Shown here: positions 1 to 6,812 of the stretch, one piece after another
Layout: each line of letters starts with the position of its first letter
How positions within the stretch are numbered: the first letter of the stretch is position 1
Origin: Oceanospirillaceae bacterium UBA1126
GTDB taxonomy: Bacteria > Pseudomonadota > Gammaproteobacteria > Pseudomonadales > Balneatricaceae
Length of the DNA stretch: 14,667 bases
Assembly (NCBI GenBank): GCA_002312935.1
Contig: DCAT01000036.1
Span: forward strand, 1-14,667
Direction of reading: 5' to 3'
Program-made: the position numbers and the translations under genes
Notes under the pieces: model-generated
Databases searched by the model: none
The model's input: only the letters and a program-made list of their open reading frames with translations
Told to the model about the DNA's origin: nothing

Positions 1-606
1 AAACATTACGCCAATTTTCATCCGAATTTGGTTGATAAATATTACCAAACAATTGGCATTTTTAATATTTCCAGTAATTTTACGCATGGCCTGAGACAAT
101 AAACGAGCCTGCAATCCTACGTGATGGTCACCCATTTCGCCTTCAATTTCTGCCTTAGGTGTCAACGCAGCTACAGAGTCGATAATAATCACATCGACAG
201 CATTTGAACGTACAAGCATGTCAGTAATTTCAAGCGCCTGCTCACCTGTGTCTGGCTGACTCACTAATAAGTCGTCAACATTAACACCCAGCTTTTCTGC
301 ATAGCTTGGGTCTAAAGCATGCTCAGCATCAACAAAAGCACAGGTTTTTCCAATTTTTTGAGCTTCAGCTATCACTTGTAGGGTCAGCGTCGTTTTACCG
401 GAAGATTCTGGACCATAGATTTCACAAATCCGTCCAAATGGTAAACCACCTATGCCTAACGCAATATCTAAGCCGAGTGAACCAGTAGAAACTGATGGGA
501 TAGCTTCTCTAGGTTGGTCGCCCATGCGCATTACTGCACCCTTACCAAATTGACGTTCGATTTGACTTAGCGCCGCATCGAGGGCTTTTTGTTTGTTTGC
601 ATCCAT
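1..606 (-). CDS. recA: RecA recombinase, 5' part (C-terminus cut by window edge)
   Basis: RecA is the ATP-dependent strand-exchange protein of homologous recombination and the co-protease that triggers LexA self-cleavage in the SOS response. The reading frame starts at the ATG at 606 and stays open for 202 codons to the left edge. Visible landmarks are the N-terminal MDANKQKALDAALSQIERQFGKG, split here as MDANKQKALDAAL then SQIERQFGKG; the Walker A motif GPESSGKT (residues 65-72); the Walker B strand VIIIDSVAAL; the L1 DNA-binding loop with GDHHVGLQAR; and the start of the L2 region, NQIRMKIGVMF, where the window ends. A full RecA is about 345-350 residues, so roughly 145 are outside. The Val in HVGLQAR is the Pseudomonas-type variant of the enterobacterial HMGLAAR. 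A good Shine-Dalgarno (AGGTGA) ends 5 nt before the ATG. Two LexA boxes lie 52-86 nt upstream. Identification is essentially certain. Confidence 0.98.
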   Translation of the reverse strand, partial: MDANKQKALDAALSQIERQFGKGAVMRMGDQPREAIPSVSTGSLGLDIALGIGGLPFGRICEIYGPESSGKTTLTLQVIAEAQKIGKTCAFVDAEHALDPSYAEKLGVNVDDLLVSQPDTGEQALEITDMLVRSNAVDVIIIDSVAALTPKAEIEGEMGDHHVGLQARLLSQAMRKITGNIKNANCLVIFINQIRMKIGVMF

Positions 607-657
607 GAGGTTCACCTTTTTTTGGGCTTTAAGCCTAAGCTTTAGTCTTTTTTAACA

Positions 658-673
658 CTGTAATTACATACAG
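658..673 (-). promoter_or_regulatory. LexA (SOS) box 1 of recA
   Basis: The 16-mer CTGTAATTACATACAG matches the gammaproteobacterial LexA consensus CTGT-N8-ACAG exactly, with an A/T-rich centre. It is the box nearer to recA, with 51 nt between it and the recA ATG. LexA bound here would repress recA until RecA filaments on single-stranded DNA provoke LexA cleavage. Confidence 0.9.
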
Positions 674-676
674 TTA

Positions 677-692
677 CTGTTTGTATGTACAG
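677..692 (-). promoter_or_regulatory. LexA (SOS) box 2 of recA
   Basis: The 16-mer CTGTTTGTATGTACAG is a second exact CTGT-N8-ACAG match, separated from box 1 by only 3 bp (start-to-start 19 bp, about two helical turns). The two LexA dimers would thus sit on nearly the same DNA face. It touches the proposed recA -10 hexamer, so binding would block RNA polymerase directly. Confidence 0.88.
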
Positions 693-721
693 TATTAAAA
701 CACACCTACAAAAAAGTGCAA
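692..721 (-). promoter_or_regulatory. Candidate sigma-70 promoter of recA
   Basis: On the minus strand a -35-like TTGCAC (716-721) is followed after 18 bp by TAATAC (692-697), only a moderate -10 match. Its placement fits the LexA boxes, which cover the -10 edge and the start region. The location is inferred from spacing and the operators; the hexamers alone would not be convincing. Confidence 0.4.
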
Positions 722-745
722 GGCTTAATAGTTAAATAGGCATTA

Positions 746-1246
746 CTACTGGCTAATTAACCCCTTTAAAGCCATACACACCGCATCACTTTGGATATTT
801 TTTCGACTACCTTGAAAGTGGTGCAGTTGGCTAGTCACCACCAACCCGCCTTGAGACCATGCAATCCAAACACTTCCCACAGGTTTTTCTGTAGTACCTC
901 CATCAGGCCCAGCAATGCCGCTCACTGCTACACACACACTTGCAGCCATTGCCTGACAACCACCTATTGCCATAGCTTCAACCACTTCCTTACTGACCGC
1001 CCCATGTGCTTTAATTGCCTCCGCTTCAACGCCAAGTAGATTGATTTTGGCATCATTACTGTAGCTAATAATACCCCCGTTAAACCATGCTGAGCTTCCA
1101 GGAAGCGCAGTCAGTGCGGCACCAATCGCGCCCCCGGTGCACGACTCTGCTGTGGCTAGGGTAAGGCCCTTTGCCACAAATACGCGGGCCACTTCAATAG
1201 CCAGATCTTCACTTTGGGTCGGGTCTAAAACTAATTTACTTTGCAT
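746..1246 (-). CDS. pncC: Nicotinamide-nucleotide amidohydrolase (CinA C-terminal domain protein)
   Basis: PncC deamidates nicotinamide mononucleotide to nicotinate mononucleotide, salvaging the NMN released by NAD-dependent DNA ligase. The 166-residue protein is the stand-alone CinA C-terminal domain, about the size of E. coli PncC (YgaD), with no N-terminal molybdopterin-like domain. The family signatures are present: TAESCTGG at residues 32-39, which carries the catalytic Ser, and SGIAGPDGGT followed by KPVGSV at about 109-126. The ATG at 1246 has only a weak ribosome-binding site (GGTG well upstream). It is followed by recA in the same direction after a 139-nt gap containing the SOS boxes, so recA is probably mostly transcribed from its own promoter. 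pncC upstream of recA is the usual gammaproteobacterial arrangement. Confidence 0.95.
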   Translation of the reverse strand: MQSKLVLDPTQSEDLAIEVARVFVAKGLTLATAESCTGGAIGAALTALPGSSAWFNGGIISYSNDAKINLLGVEAEAIKAHGAVSKEVVEAMAIGGCQAMAASVCVAVSGIAGPDGGTTEKPVGSVWIAWSQGGLVVTSQLHHFQGSRKNIQSDAVCMALKGLISQ

Positions 1247-1274
1247 GAGCTAAACACCATTATTACAACAGTAG

Positions 1275-1292
1275 TATTGGCTGGCGCCAATA
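1275..1292. repeat. Inverted repeat in the pncC-mutS divergent spacer
   Basis: A perfect 7-bp inverted repeat, TATTGGC-TGGC-GCCAATA with a 4-nt loop, lies between the divergent genes, 29 bp upstream of the pncC start codon. There is no U-tract on either strand, so it does not look like a terminator. It could be an operator or an RNA hairpin near the 5' end of the pncC transcript. Its function is unknown. Confidence 0.5.
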
Positions 1293-1300
1293 TGGAAGTC

Positions 1301-1367
1301 ACTATGAACCCAGATTGCACTTGAGAGCAAGTTTAAATTGCTCGAATTGGGGTGCTTCTAGTAACAT
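1301..1367. promoter_or_regulatory. Candidate back-to-back promoters of pncC and mutS
   Basis: The near-palindrome GAGCAA-N7-TTGCTC (1325-1343) presents TTGCTC as a possible -35 on both strands. On the minus strand it is followed after 18 bp by CATAGT (1301-1306). On the plus strand it is followed after 18 bp by TAACAT (1362-1367). Both -10 candidates match the consensus at 4 of 6 positions. The symmetry is suggestive of divergent promoters, but the hexamers are weak and the call is an inference. Confidence 0.3.
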
Positions 1368-1409
1368 GGGTCCCCTAGCTTTCGTCATCTTACCCGCGAG
1401 ATCATCTTC

Positions 1410-3983
1410 ATGGTAGTCACTAGTACAATTAGCAACCATACCCCCATGATGCAACAGTATTTGGGTATTAAAAGTGATCACCCGAACGATCTGGTTTTTT
1501 ATCGCATGGGCGACTTTTACGAAATGTTTTATGACGATGCAAAAGATGCTTCACAGTTACTCGACATATCCTTGACGTCTAGGGGGCAGTCTGCGGGGCA
1601 ACCAATACCTATGTGTGGTATTCCATACCATGCGGCTGAAGGCTATATTGCTAAAATCGTCAATGCTGGTCGCTCCGTAGCGGTCGCGGAGCAAATTGGC
1701 GACCCCGCTACCAGTAAGGGCCCTGTAGATAGAAAAGTGGTTCGTGTAGTTACCCCCGGAACCCTGACAGACGAAGCCTTAATGAATGCTGACCGGGATC
1801 ACTTACTCACTGCCGTTTGCCAGTTAGATGACACCTTTGGCATTGCCAGCTTAGACATGAGTAGTGGGCGCTTTACTTTAGTAGAAGCCAACACAGTAGA
1901 CCAATTACAGACCCAATTACAACGCTTGAGACCGGCAGAGCTGTTGTTTGAGGAGACCAGCCATGTAATTGATCACATACAGGAATGGGCCTGCCGGCGC
2001 TCACAGCCCAGTTGGAACTTTATCTTTGACACAGCTCAACGATTACTTTGCCACCAGTTTAACACCCGTGATTTAAGCGGCTTTGGTTGCGATGGAATGA
2101 AGGCGGCTATCTGTGCTGCGGGGTGTTTGTTGAATTATGCTAAGGAATCCCAAAAAGGAGACCTGCCTCATTTACGCAACTTACAAGTAGAGCTGCCTCA
2201 AAATACTCTTATTCTTGATGGCCCGAGCCGAAAGAATTTAGAAATAGATCACAACATTAACGGGGGTGAACAACATACTCTTGCCGCAGTATTGGATACC
2301 ACAGCCACACCGATGGGAGGTAGACTTTTACGTCGCTGGCTTAATAACCCTTTAAGAGACATTAATATTCTTGAACAGCGACAAGATTTTATTAGCCATG
2401 CCATTGCTAGTGAAAACCCAGAAGATCTGCAGCAAAGCCTCAAACCAATTGGGGACATGGAGCGCATCTTGTCTCGCATCGCCCTAAGGTCTGCACGCCC
2501 TCGGGATTTATCTCGTCTTTGTGTCAGCCTCACTGCGCTGCCCAACATACAAACCTTGTTACAGTCTTTGGAGGCTATCAAAGCCAGATCCTTAGCTAAA
2601 AACATTAGCGAATTTGCATCGATTGTTAACTTGCTAATGGCCGCTATTGTCGACAATCCACCCGTCGTTATCCGAGATGGTGGGGTGATAGCGGAGGGTT
2701 ATGATACAGAATTAGATGAACTCCGGGGCCTGAGCCAAAATGCAGGTCAATTCTTGCTTGATTTAGAAATCCAAGAGCGAGAACGCACAGGGCTATCCAC
2801 CCTAAAAGTTGGCTACAATCGTGTACATGGTTATTACATTGAAATAAGTAGATTACAATCTGGCCAAGCGCCTACTGAATATGTCCGTAGACAGACTCTA
2901 AAAAACGCTGAGCGGTTTATCACCCCAGAGCTTAAGGCCTTTGAAGATAAAGCCTTAAGCAGTAAAAGCCGAAGTTTAGCCCGCGAGAAGGCCCTATATG
3001 AAGCTTTAGTAGAAGAGTTAGCCAAACACCTACCACAACTGCAGTGCTCCTCCGATGGCATTTGTGAGCTTGATGTGCTGTGCTGTCTTGCTGAACGAGC
3101 TCTATGTTTAAATCTGAACCAACCAAGCTTAAAAGACGAACCTGGCATCAGCATCACTCAGGGCAGACACTTGGTTGTTGAGCAATTGATTACAAATCCG
3201 TTTGTGGCGAACGACACCCACTTGTCTGACACCAAGAGCATGATGATGATTACAGGCCCAAATATGGGTGGTAAGTCCACTTACATGAGGCAAGTAGCTT
3301 TGATCGTGATCATGGCCCAAATTGGCTCGTACGTACCCGCATTAGAAGCAAAAATTGGCATTGTAGATCGAGTTTTCACTCGCATGGGCAGTAGTGATGA
3401 TCTTGCTGGTGGCCGCTCAACCTTTATGGTCGAGATGACAGAAACTGCTAACATTCTCAATAATGCCAGCGCTAAAAGCCTCGTTTTAATGGATGAGGTC
3501 GGCCGGGGTACTAGCACTTTTGATGGCTTGTCTTTAGCCTGGTCCTGCGCCCTAAACCTAGCAAGAGACATTGGTGCTTTAACTCTTTTTGCAACCCACT
3601 ACTTTGAAATGACACAACTAGCAGATCAACTAAATCAAGTAAAAAACGTGCATTTAGATGCCACAGAACATGATGACAATATTATTTTTATGCATAAAGT
3701 ATTACCTGGGCCTGCAAGTCAAAGTTATGGCCTGCAAGTGGCTAAGTTAGCTGGTGTGCCGCATCAAGTAATAAGCGAAGCTAGACAGAAGCTACATTAT
3801 TTAGAAAAAAACGATAGCCTGAACATTGCAAAAAATCCAATTGAAAAACCGATACAGACAGAGTTATTTAGCCAATTAGCCCACCCAATTGAATCACTTT
3901 TAGAAGCTAACAAAGCAGACGAACTGACACCTCGACAAGCACTGGACCTCATTTACCAAATGCACCAGCTTTTGCGTAGTTAG
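1410..3983 (+). CDS. mutS: DNA mismatch repair protein MutS
   Basis: MutS recognises base mismatches and small loops after replication and recruits MutL in an ATP-dependent manner. At 857 residues it is full length (E. coli 853). The mismatch-reading F-Y-E motif is at residues 36-38 within YRMGDFYEMFYDD. The connector, lever and clamp domains run through the middle. The ATPase carries Walker A GPNMGGKST (616-624), Walker B LMDEVGRGTS with D695 and E696, and the downstream ATHYFE motif. A QTELF sequence (816-820) fits a sliding-clamp-binding motif, and the C-terminal tail LTPRQALDLIYQMHQLL resembles the tetramerisation helix region of E. coli MutS. The ATG at 1410 gives an N-terminus colinear with E. 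coli (HTPMMQQYL), although the Shine-Dalgarno is poor. It is the only plus-strand gene here, divergent from pncC and convergent with rpoS, with 4 bp between the two stop codons and no terminator between them. Confidence 0.98.
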   Translation: MVVTSTISNHTPMMQQYLGIKSDHPNDLVFYRMGDFYEMFYDDAKDASQLLDISLTSRGQSAGQPIPMCGIPYHAAEGYIAKIVNAGRSVAVAEQIGDPATSKGPVDRKVVRVVTPGTLTDEALMNADRDHLLTAVCQLDDTFGIASLDMSSGRFTLVEANTVDQLQTQLQRLRPAELLFEETSHVIDHIQEWACRRSQPSWNFIFDTAQRLLCHQFNTRDLSGFGCDGMKAAICAAGCLLNYAKESQKGDLPHLRNLQVELPQNTLILDGPSRKNLEIDHNINGGEQHTLAAVLDTTATPMGGRLLRRWLNNPLRDINILEQRQDFISHAIASENPEDLQQSLKPIGDMERILSRIALRSARPRDLSRLCVSLTALPNIQTLLQSLEAIKARSLAKNISEFASIVNLLMAAIVDNPPVVIRDGGVIAEGYDTELDELRGLSQNAGQFLLDLEIQERERTGLSTLKVGYNRVHGYYIEISRLQSGQAPTEYVRRQTLKNAERFITPELKAFEDKALSSKSRSLAREKALYEALVEELAKHLPQLQCSSDGICELDVLCCLAERALCLNLNQPSLKDEPGISITQGRHLVVEQLITNPFVANDTHLSDTKSMMMITGPNMGGKSTYMRQVALIVIMAQIGSYVPALEAKIGIVDRVFTRMGSSDDLAGGRSTFMVEMTETANILNNASAKSLVLMDEVGRGTSTFDGLSLAWSCALNLARDIGALTLFATHYFEMTQLADQLNQVKNVHLDATEHDDNIIFMHKVLPGPASQSYGLQVAKLAGVPHQVISEARQKLHYLEKNDSLNIAKNPIEKPIQTELFSQLAHPIESLLEANKADELTPRQALDLIYQMHQLLRS

Positions 3984-3987
3984 TTGA

Positions 3988-4929
3988 TTAAAGTTTGGCA
4001 TCCAACACATCTAAACTGCTAAGGCCCTCTGTTTCGAGCGTATGACGCAGGCATCGTAGCGCTCCTACTTGAATTTGGCGAACTCTTTCCCGGGTGAGTC
4101 CCATCTGCTTGCCTAAACTTTCGAGCGTACTAACACTGCAACCTCGTAGGCCAAAACGGTGACAAATAACATCTTTTTGAAGATCGCTGAGTCGATCTAG
4201 CCACTGCTCCATGTTAGACATTAAGTTGGTGTCTACTACGAATTTTTCGGGGTCTTGGTTTACTGTGTCTGGTATGCTTTCTAGCAGTGTTGTATTGCTG
4301 TTAGGGCCCAAGGTGTTATCCACCGAACCGACCCTATCATTTAAGTTAAGCACTGTGCTAACCTGCTTTACAGGCTTGCCGAGGTAATTGGCTATTTCTT
4401 CTGGGATTGGCTCATGATTTAACGTTTGGGTAAGTTCTCTGGAGGCTCGCAAATAAGTATTTAATTCCTTTACCACATGGATTGGCAAACGAATAATACG
4501 TGCTTGATTCATGATCGCTCGCTCAATTGTCTGGCGAATCCACCATGTGCCGTAGGTCGAAAACCGAAAGCCTCTTTCGGGATCAAACTTCCCCACGGCG
4601 TGGATCAAACCTAAATTACCTTCTTCGATTAGGTCTAACAGAGTGAGCCCACGGTTAACATAGCGGCGTGCAATTTTAACCACAAGCCTTAAGTTGCTTT
4701 CAATCATACGATGGCGAGCTTGCTCATTACCCTTTAACGCTAGGCGAGCAAAGTATTGCTCTTCTTCAGCCGTCAATAAGGCACAAAAGCCAATCTCACC
4801 TAAATATAGATTAGTTGGGTCTTTAAAATCGGTGTCTTTATTAACATACTTGCCAGTAGACTTATATTTCGCATACTCCGATTCACTGCGTTGCTTATGC
4901 GCTTCTTCAAGAGATAATTTTCGCATCAT
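3988..4929 (-). CDS. rpoS: RNA polymerase sigma factor RpoS (sigma-38)
   Basis: RpoS directs transcription of general-stress and stationary-phase genes. The 313-residue protein has sigma region 1.2 (DPTNLYLGEIG, from about residue 37), region 2 with MIESNLRLVVKIARRY, LLDLIEEGNLGLIHAVGKFDPERGFRFSTY (given here in two pieces: LLDLIEEGNLGLIHAVGK and FDPERGFRFSTY) and WWIRQTIERAIMNQ, region 3 (HVVKELNTYLRASRELT), and region 4.2 with the helix-turn-helix GLTRERVRQIQV. It is shorter than E. coli RpoS (330) mainly in region 1.1. Two conserved spots differ: STYA is STYG before WWIRQ, and VEALRRL is VGALRCL at the end of region 4.2. Two ATG codons start the frame (4929 and 4926), with AGG about 10 nt upstream. 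It follows nlpD after 63 nt, and as in E. coli a promoter inside nlpD is likely, though I cannot point to one. RpoS is separated from RpoD and RpoH by the nlpD context and the region 2-3 wording. Confidence 0.95.
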   Translation of the reverse strand: MMRKLSLEEAHKQRSESEYAKYKSTGKYVNKDTDFKDPTNLYLGEIGFCALLTAEEEQYFARLALKGNEQARHRMIESNLRLVVKIARRYVNRGLTLLDLIEEGNLGLIHAVGKFDPERGFRFSTYGTWWIRQTIERAIMNQARIIRLPIHVVKELNTYLRASRELTQTLNHEPIPEEIANYLGKPVKQVSTVLNLNDRVGSVDNTLGPNSNTTLLESIPDTVNQDPEKFVVDTNLMSNMEQWLDRLSDLQKDVICHRFGLRGCSVSTLESLGKQMGLTRERVRQIQVGALRCLRHTLETEGLSSLDVLDAKL

Positions 4930-4992
4930 TAGACCAACCTAATAACTAGCTACCGTCATTAAAGACTGCACAGTAGTTTTGTTGTGAACAAA

Positions 4993-5850
4993 TTATAGCT
5001 CCGGCAAATACCTCAGTGGATTAACAGGCTTACCATCTTTACGAATTTCGAAATGCAGTCTTGGATCCAATTGGGGCCCCTTGCCTACTTCCGCTATAAT
5101 TTGGCCTGCATTCACAGTGGCGCCTTCAACCACCAAAATGCGGCTGTTGTAGGCATATGCACTAAGAAAGGTATTGTTATGTTTCACCACAACGAGCTTT
5201 CCGTAGCCTTGAATACCACTACCAGCATATACTATTATTCCACTAGATGCCGCTTTTACTGGTTTACCCAAGCTTGATGATAAATCGATCCCATTAAAAG
5301 CGTTACCTTTATTAGAAAAGTTTTTCAGCACTTTTCCCTTTAATGGCCAAGCCCACATAACAGACGATGGCCCCAAATATGCGATTTCTTGGTTTATTTT
5401 ATAGATTTTTGCCGAGGTTTTTGAAACAGGAGGCGTTTTTTTCGCTATAGATTTTGCCTCATATGTTGTTTTTTTAGCATTCATAATCGGCTTTTTAACT
5501 GATTTTTTTGCAGCAGGTTGGCTCACCAAATAATTACTATTAGTATCATTAAAGTAAATTACTTGCCCTACATAAATGGTGTAAGGAGAACTAATGCCAT
5601 TCACTTTTGCTAACTTTTTATAATCCCAACCAAAACGCCAAGCAATTGCAAACATGGTGTCGCCAGGCCTCACTTGGTATGGTGCAAGAGTAGTTTTTGA
5701 TTTATTACCCGCTGAAAGTTCAGCAGTAGTGCTGAGACCTAGCTCTTGCACTGGAGCATATTGACTAGCACTGCAACCGGCAAGCAAAGACCCAACCGCA
5801 CCAAGGATACATCCCCTTATAAACCACAATAACCCAGTGTTAGAGCGCAT
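4993..5850 (-). CDS. nlpD: NlpD-type lipoprotein with LysM and degenerate M23/LytM domain
   Basis: NlpD is an outer-membrane lipoprotein that activates the septal amidase AmiC during cell separation. The 285 residues show a lipoprotein signal peptide with lipobox LAGC (23-26, lipidated Cys26), a LysM peptidoglycan-binding domain (about 58-100, YQVRPGDTMFAIAWRFG), a Lys/Ser/Thr-rich linker (about 112-150) and a C-terminal LytM/M23 domain ending LHFEIRKDGKPVNPLRYLPEL, split as LHFEIRKDG and KPVNPLRYLPEL. The zinc and catalytic positions are degenerate: the first His of HxxxD is Phe185 (D189 is kept), YAH is YAY, and HLHFE is RLHFE. This fits an activator rather than an active endopeptidase, as in E. 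coli NlpD. The ATG lies 2 nt after the popT stop codon with little Shine-Dalgarno, suggesting coupled translation. rpoS follows, the conserved neighbourhood for this gene. Confidence 0.95.
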   Translation of the reverse strand: MRSNTGLLWFIRGCILGAVGSLLAGCSASQYAPVQELGLSTTAELSAGNKSKTTLAPYQVRPGDTMFAIAWRFGWDYKKLAKVNGISSPYTIYVGQVIYFNDTNSNYLVSQPAAKKSVKKPIMNAKKTTYEAKSIAKKTPPVSKTSAKIYKINQEIAYLGPSSVMWAWPLKGKVLKNFSNKGNAFNGIDLSSSLGKPVKAASSGIIVYAGSGIQGYGKLVVVKHNNTFLSAYAYNSRILVVEGATVNAGQIIAEVGKGPQLDPRLHFEIRKDGKPVNPLRYLPEL

Positions 5851-5852
5851 GC

Positions 5853-6812
5853 TTAAGCCGCCAGGTCATGCAGTTGGATACGACCAAACTTAGCTACTAG
5901 CAAACCTGCCAAGCAACAAACTGTTAAGCACCAAACAAGTTGACTATCAGTACCAGTGATTTGGCTATACACCCAGGGCATAAGGTTCTCTTGCTGCAGT
6001 GGCACTTCTAATCCTGCACTATTTAAACGGTAGGTGACTGTGTATTTCCATGGCCACAATTTAACCACGGAGCCCATCATTAGCCCCGCCAAAAGGCTCA
6101 TCACCGCTGCAGTGTAGGACTTTAGCAAATAACTGATGAGCCGACTGAAGGCAATTAGACCAAAAATACAGCCTAGCGCGAAGATAGTAATGATCTGAAC
6201 ATCTAATGCAGCTAGACGAGCGATCAAAAATGGATAAATGCCCAGCATTAGTAATATAAAACTACCAGAAACACCGGGCAAAATCATCGCACTAATAGCC
6301 AAGGCGCCTGCACCCATCAACCACAAGTGACCCCAGCCAGAAAAGCCATCAATCGGCTGTAACATAGGCACAGTGGCCAAAGCCACACTGACTAAACATC
6401 CTGATACAAGCCAGCCCATCCGCAGCTGGCTTTGAACATATAGCTCTTTTAACAACAGCACGCTTGCAACAACGATTAACCCAAAAAATAAACTCCACAT
6501 AACCAAAGGCTGAACAAGTAAAAGCCAAGTAATTAGCTTAGACAGTAGCAATAGCGAACTTGCCATGCCAAGGCCAAGGTTAGCTAAAAATAAGCCATCA
6601 ACATAGTGCCAAGCCTTAGCTACCTGCCAGGTTATAACCAGCTTTAATAAATGCAGGTCAAAGTGACCAATTGCGCTTAATAAGCGGCCATAAATACCAC
6701 TTAACAGAGCCACAGTGCCACCTGATATGCCGGGAACTAAATCCGCAGCGCCCATAAGTAAGCCTGTAGTGAATGTTCGCCATTGTATAAGTGTGGTTTT
6801 TACCGTCATCAT
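5853..6812 (-). CDS. popT: DUF368 family membrane protein (PopT-type undecaprenyl-phosphate translocase)
   Basis: DUF368 proteins were recently assigned as polyprenyl-phosphate transporters (PopT) that return undecaprenyl phosphate to the cytoplasmic face of the inner membrane for reuse in peptidoglycan and surface-polymer synthesis. The 319-residue protein is very hydrophobic with many membrane segments. It carries the paired family motifs AADLVPGISGGT (PGISGGT at 27-33) and MILPGVSGSF (PGVSGS at 178-183), about 151 residues apart, consistent with an internal duplication. Two Met codons start the frame. The ATG at 6812 overlaps the pcm TGA by 4 nt (ATGA), a coupled junction. The gene sits between pcm and nlpD, where Pseudomonas has nothing. 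The family is clear; transport activity in this organism is inferred from the family, and the gene symbol is given on that basis. Confidence 0.85.
   Translation of the reverse strand: MMTVKTTLIQWRTFTTGLLMGAADLVPGISGGTVALLSGIYGRLLSAIGHFDLHLLKLVITWQVAKAWHYVDGLFLANLGLGMASSLLLLSKLITWLLLVQPLVMWSLFFGLIVVASVLLLKELYVQSQLRMGWLVSGCLVSVALATVPMLQPIDGFSGWGHLWLMGAGALAISAMILPGVSGSFILLMLGIYPFLIARLAALDVQIITIFALGCIFGLIAFSRLISYLLKSYTAAVMSLLAGLMMGSVVKLWPWKYTVTYRLNSAGLEVPLQQENLMPWVYSQITGTDSQLVWCLTVCCLAGLLVAKFGRIQLHDLAA

Noticed and set aside
306..488. Plus-strand 60-codon frame opposite recA
   Set aside because: It lies wholly antisense to the conserved RecA ATPase core with no start signals.
615..640. GGCT-TAA-AGCC mini-hairpin in the recA leader
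   Set aside because: Only 4 bp with a 3-nt loop; not distinguishable from chance and followed by A rather than T residues.
2249..3571. Several minus-strand open frames opposite mutS (2249-2656, 2834-3157, 3281-3571)
   Set aside because: Their sequences are Ser/Arg/Leu-rich reverse-frame translations of conserved MutS codons with no domain features.
3990..4016. AGTTT...AAACT and TTGG-ATG-CCAA stems at the rpoS 3' end as a terminator
   Set aside because: The stems are 4-5 bp, mutually exclusive and inside the coding end of rpoS, with no U-run after them.
4978..4992. TTTGTT-GTG-AACAAA hairpin directly after the nlpD stop, as a terminator before rpoS
   Set aside because: The 6-bp stem is nearly all A-T and lacks a proper U-tract; it is too weak to call.
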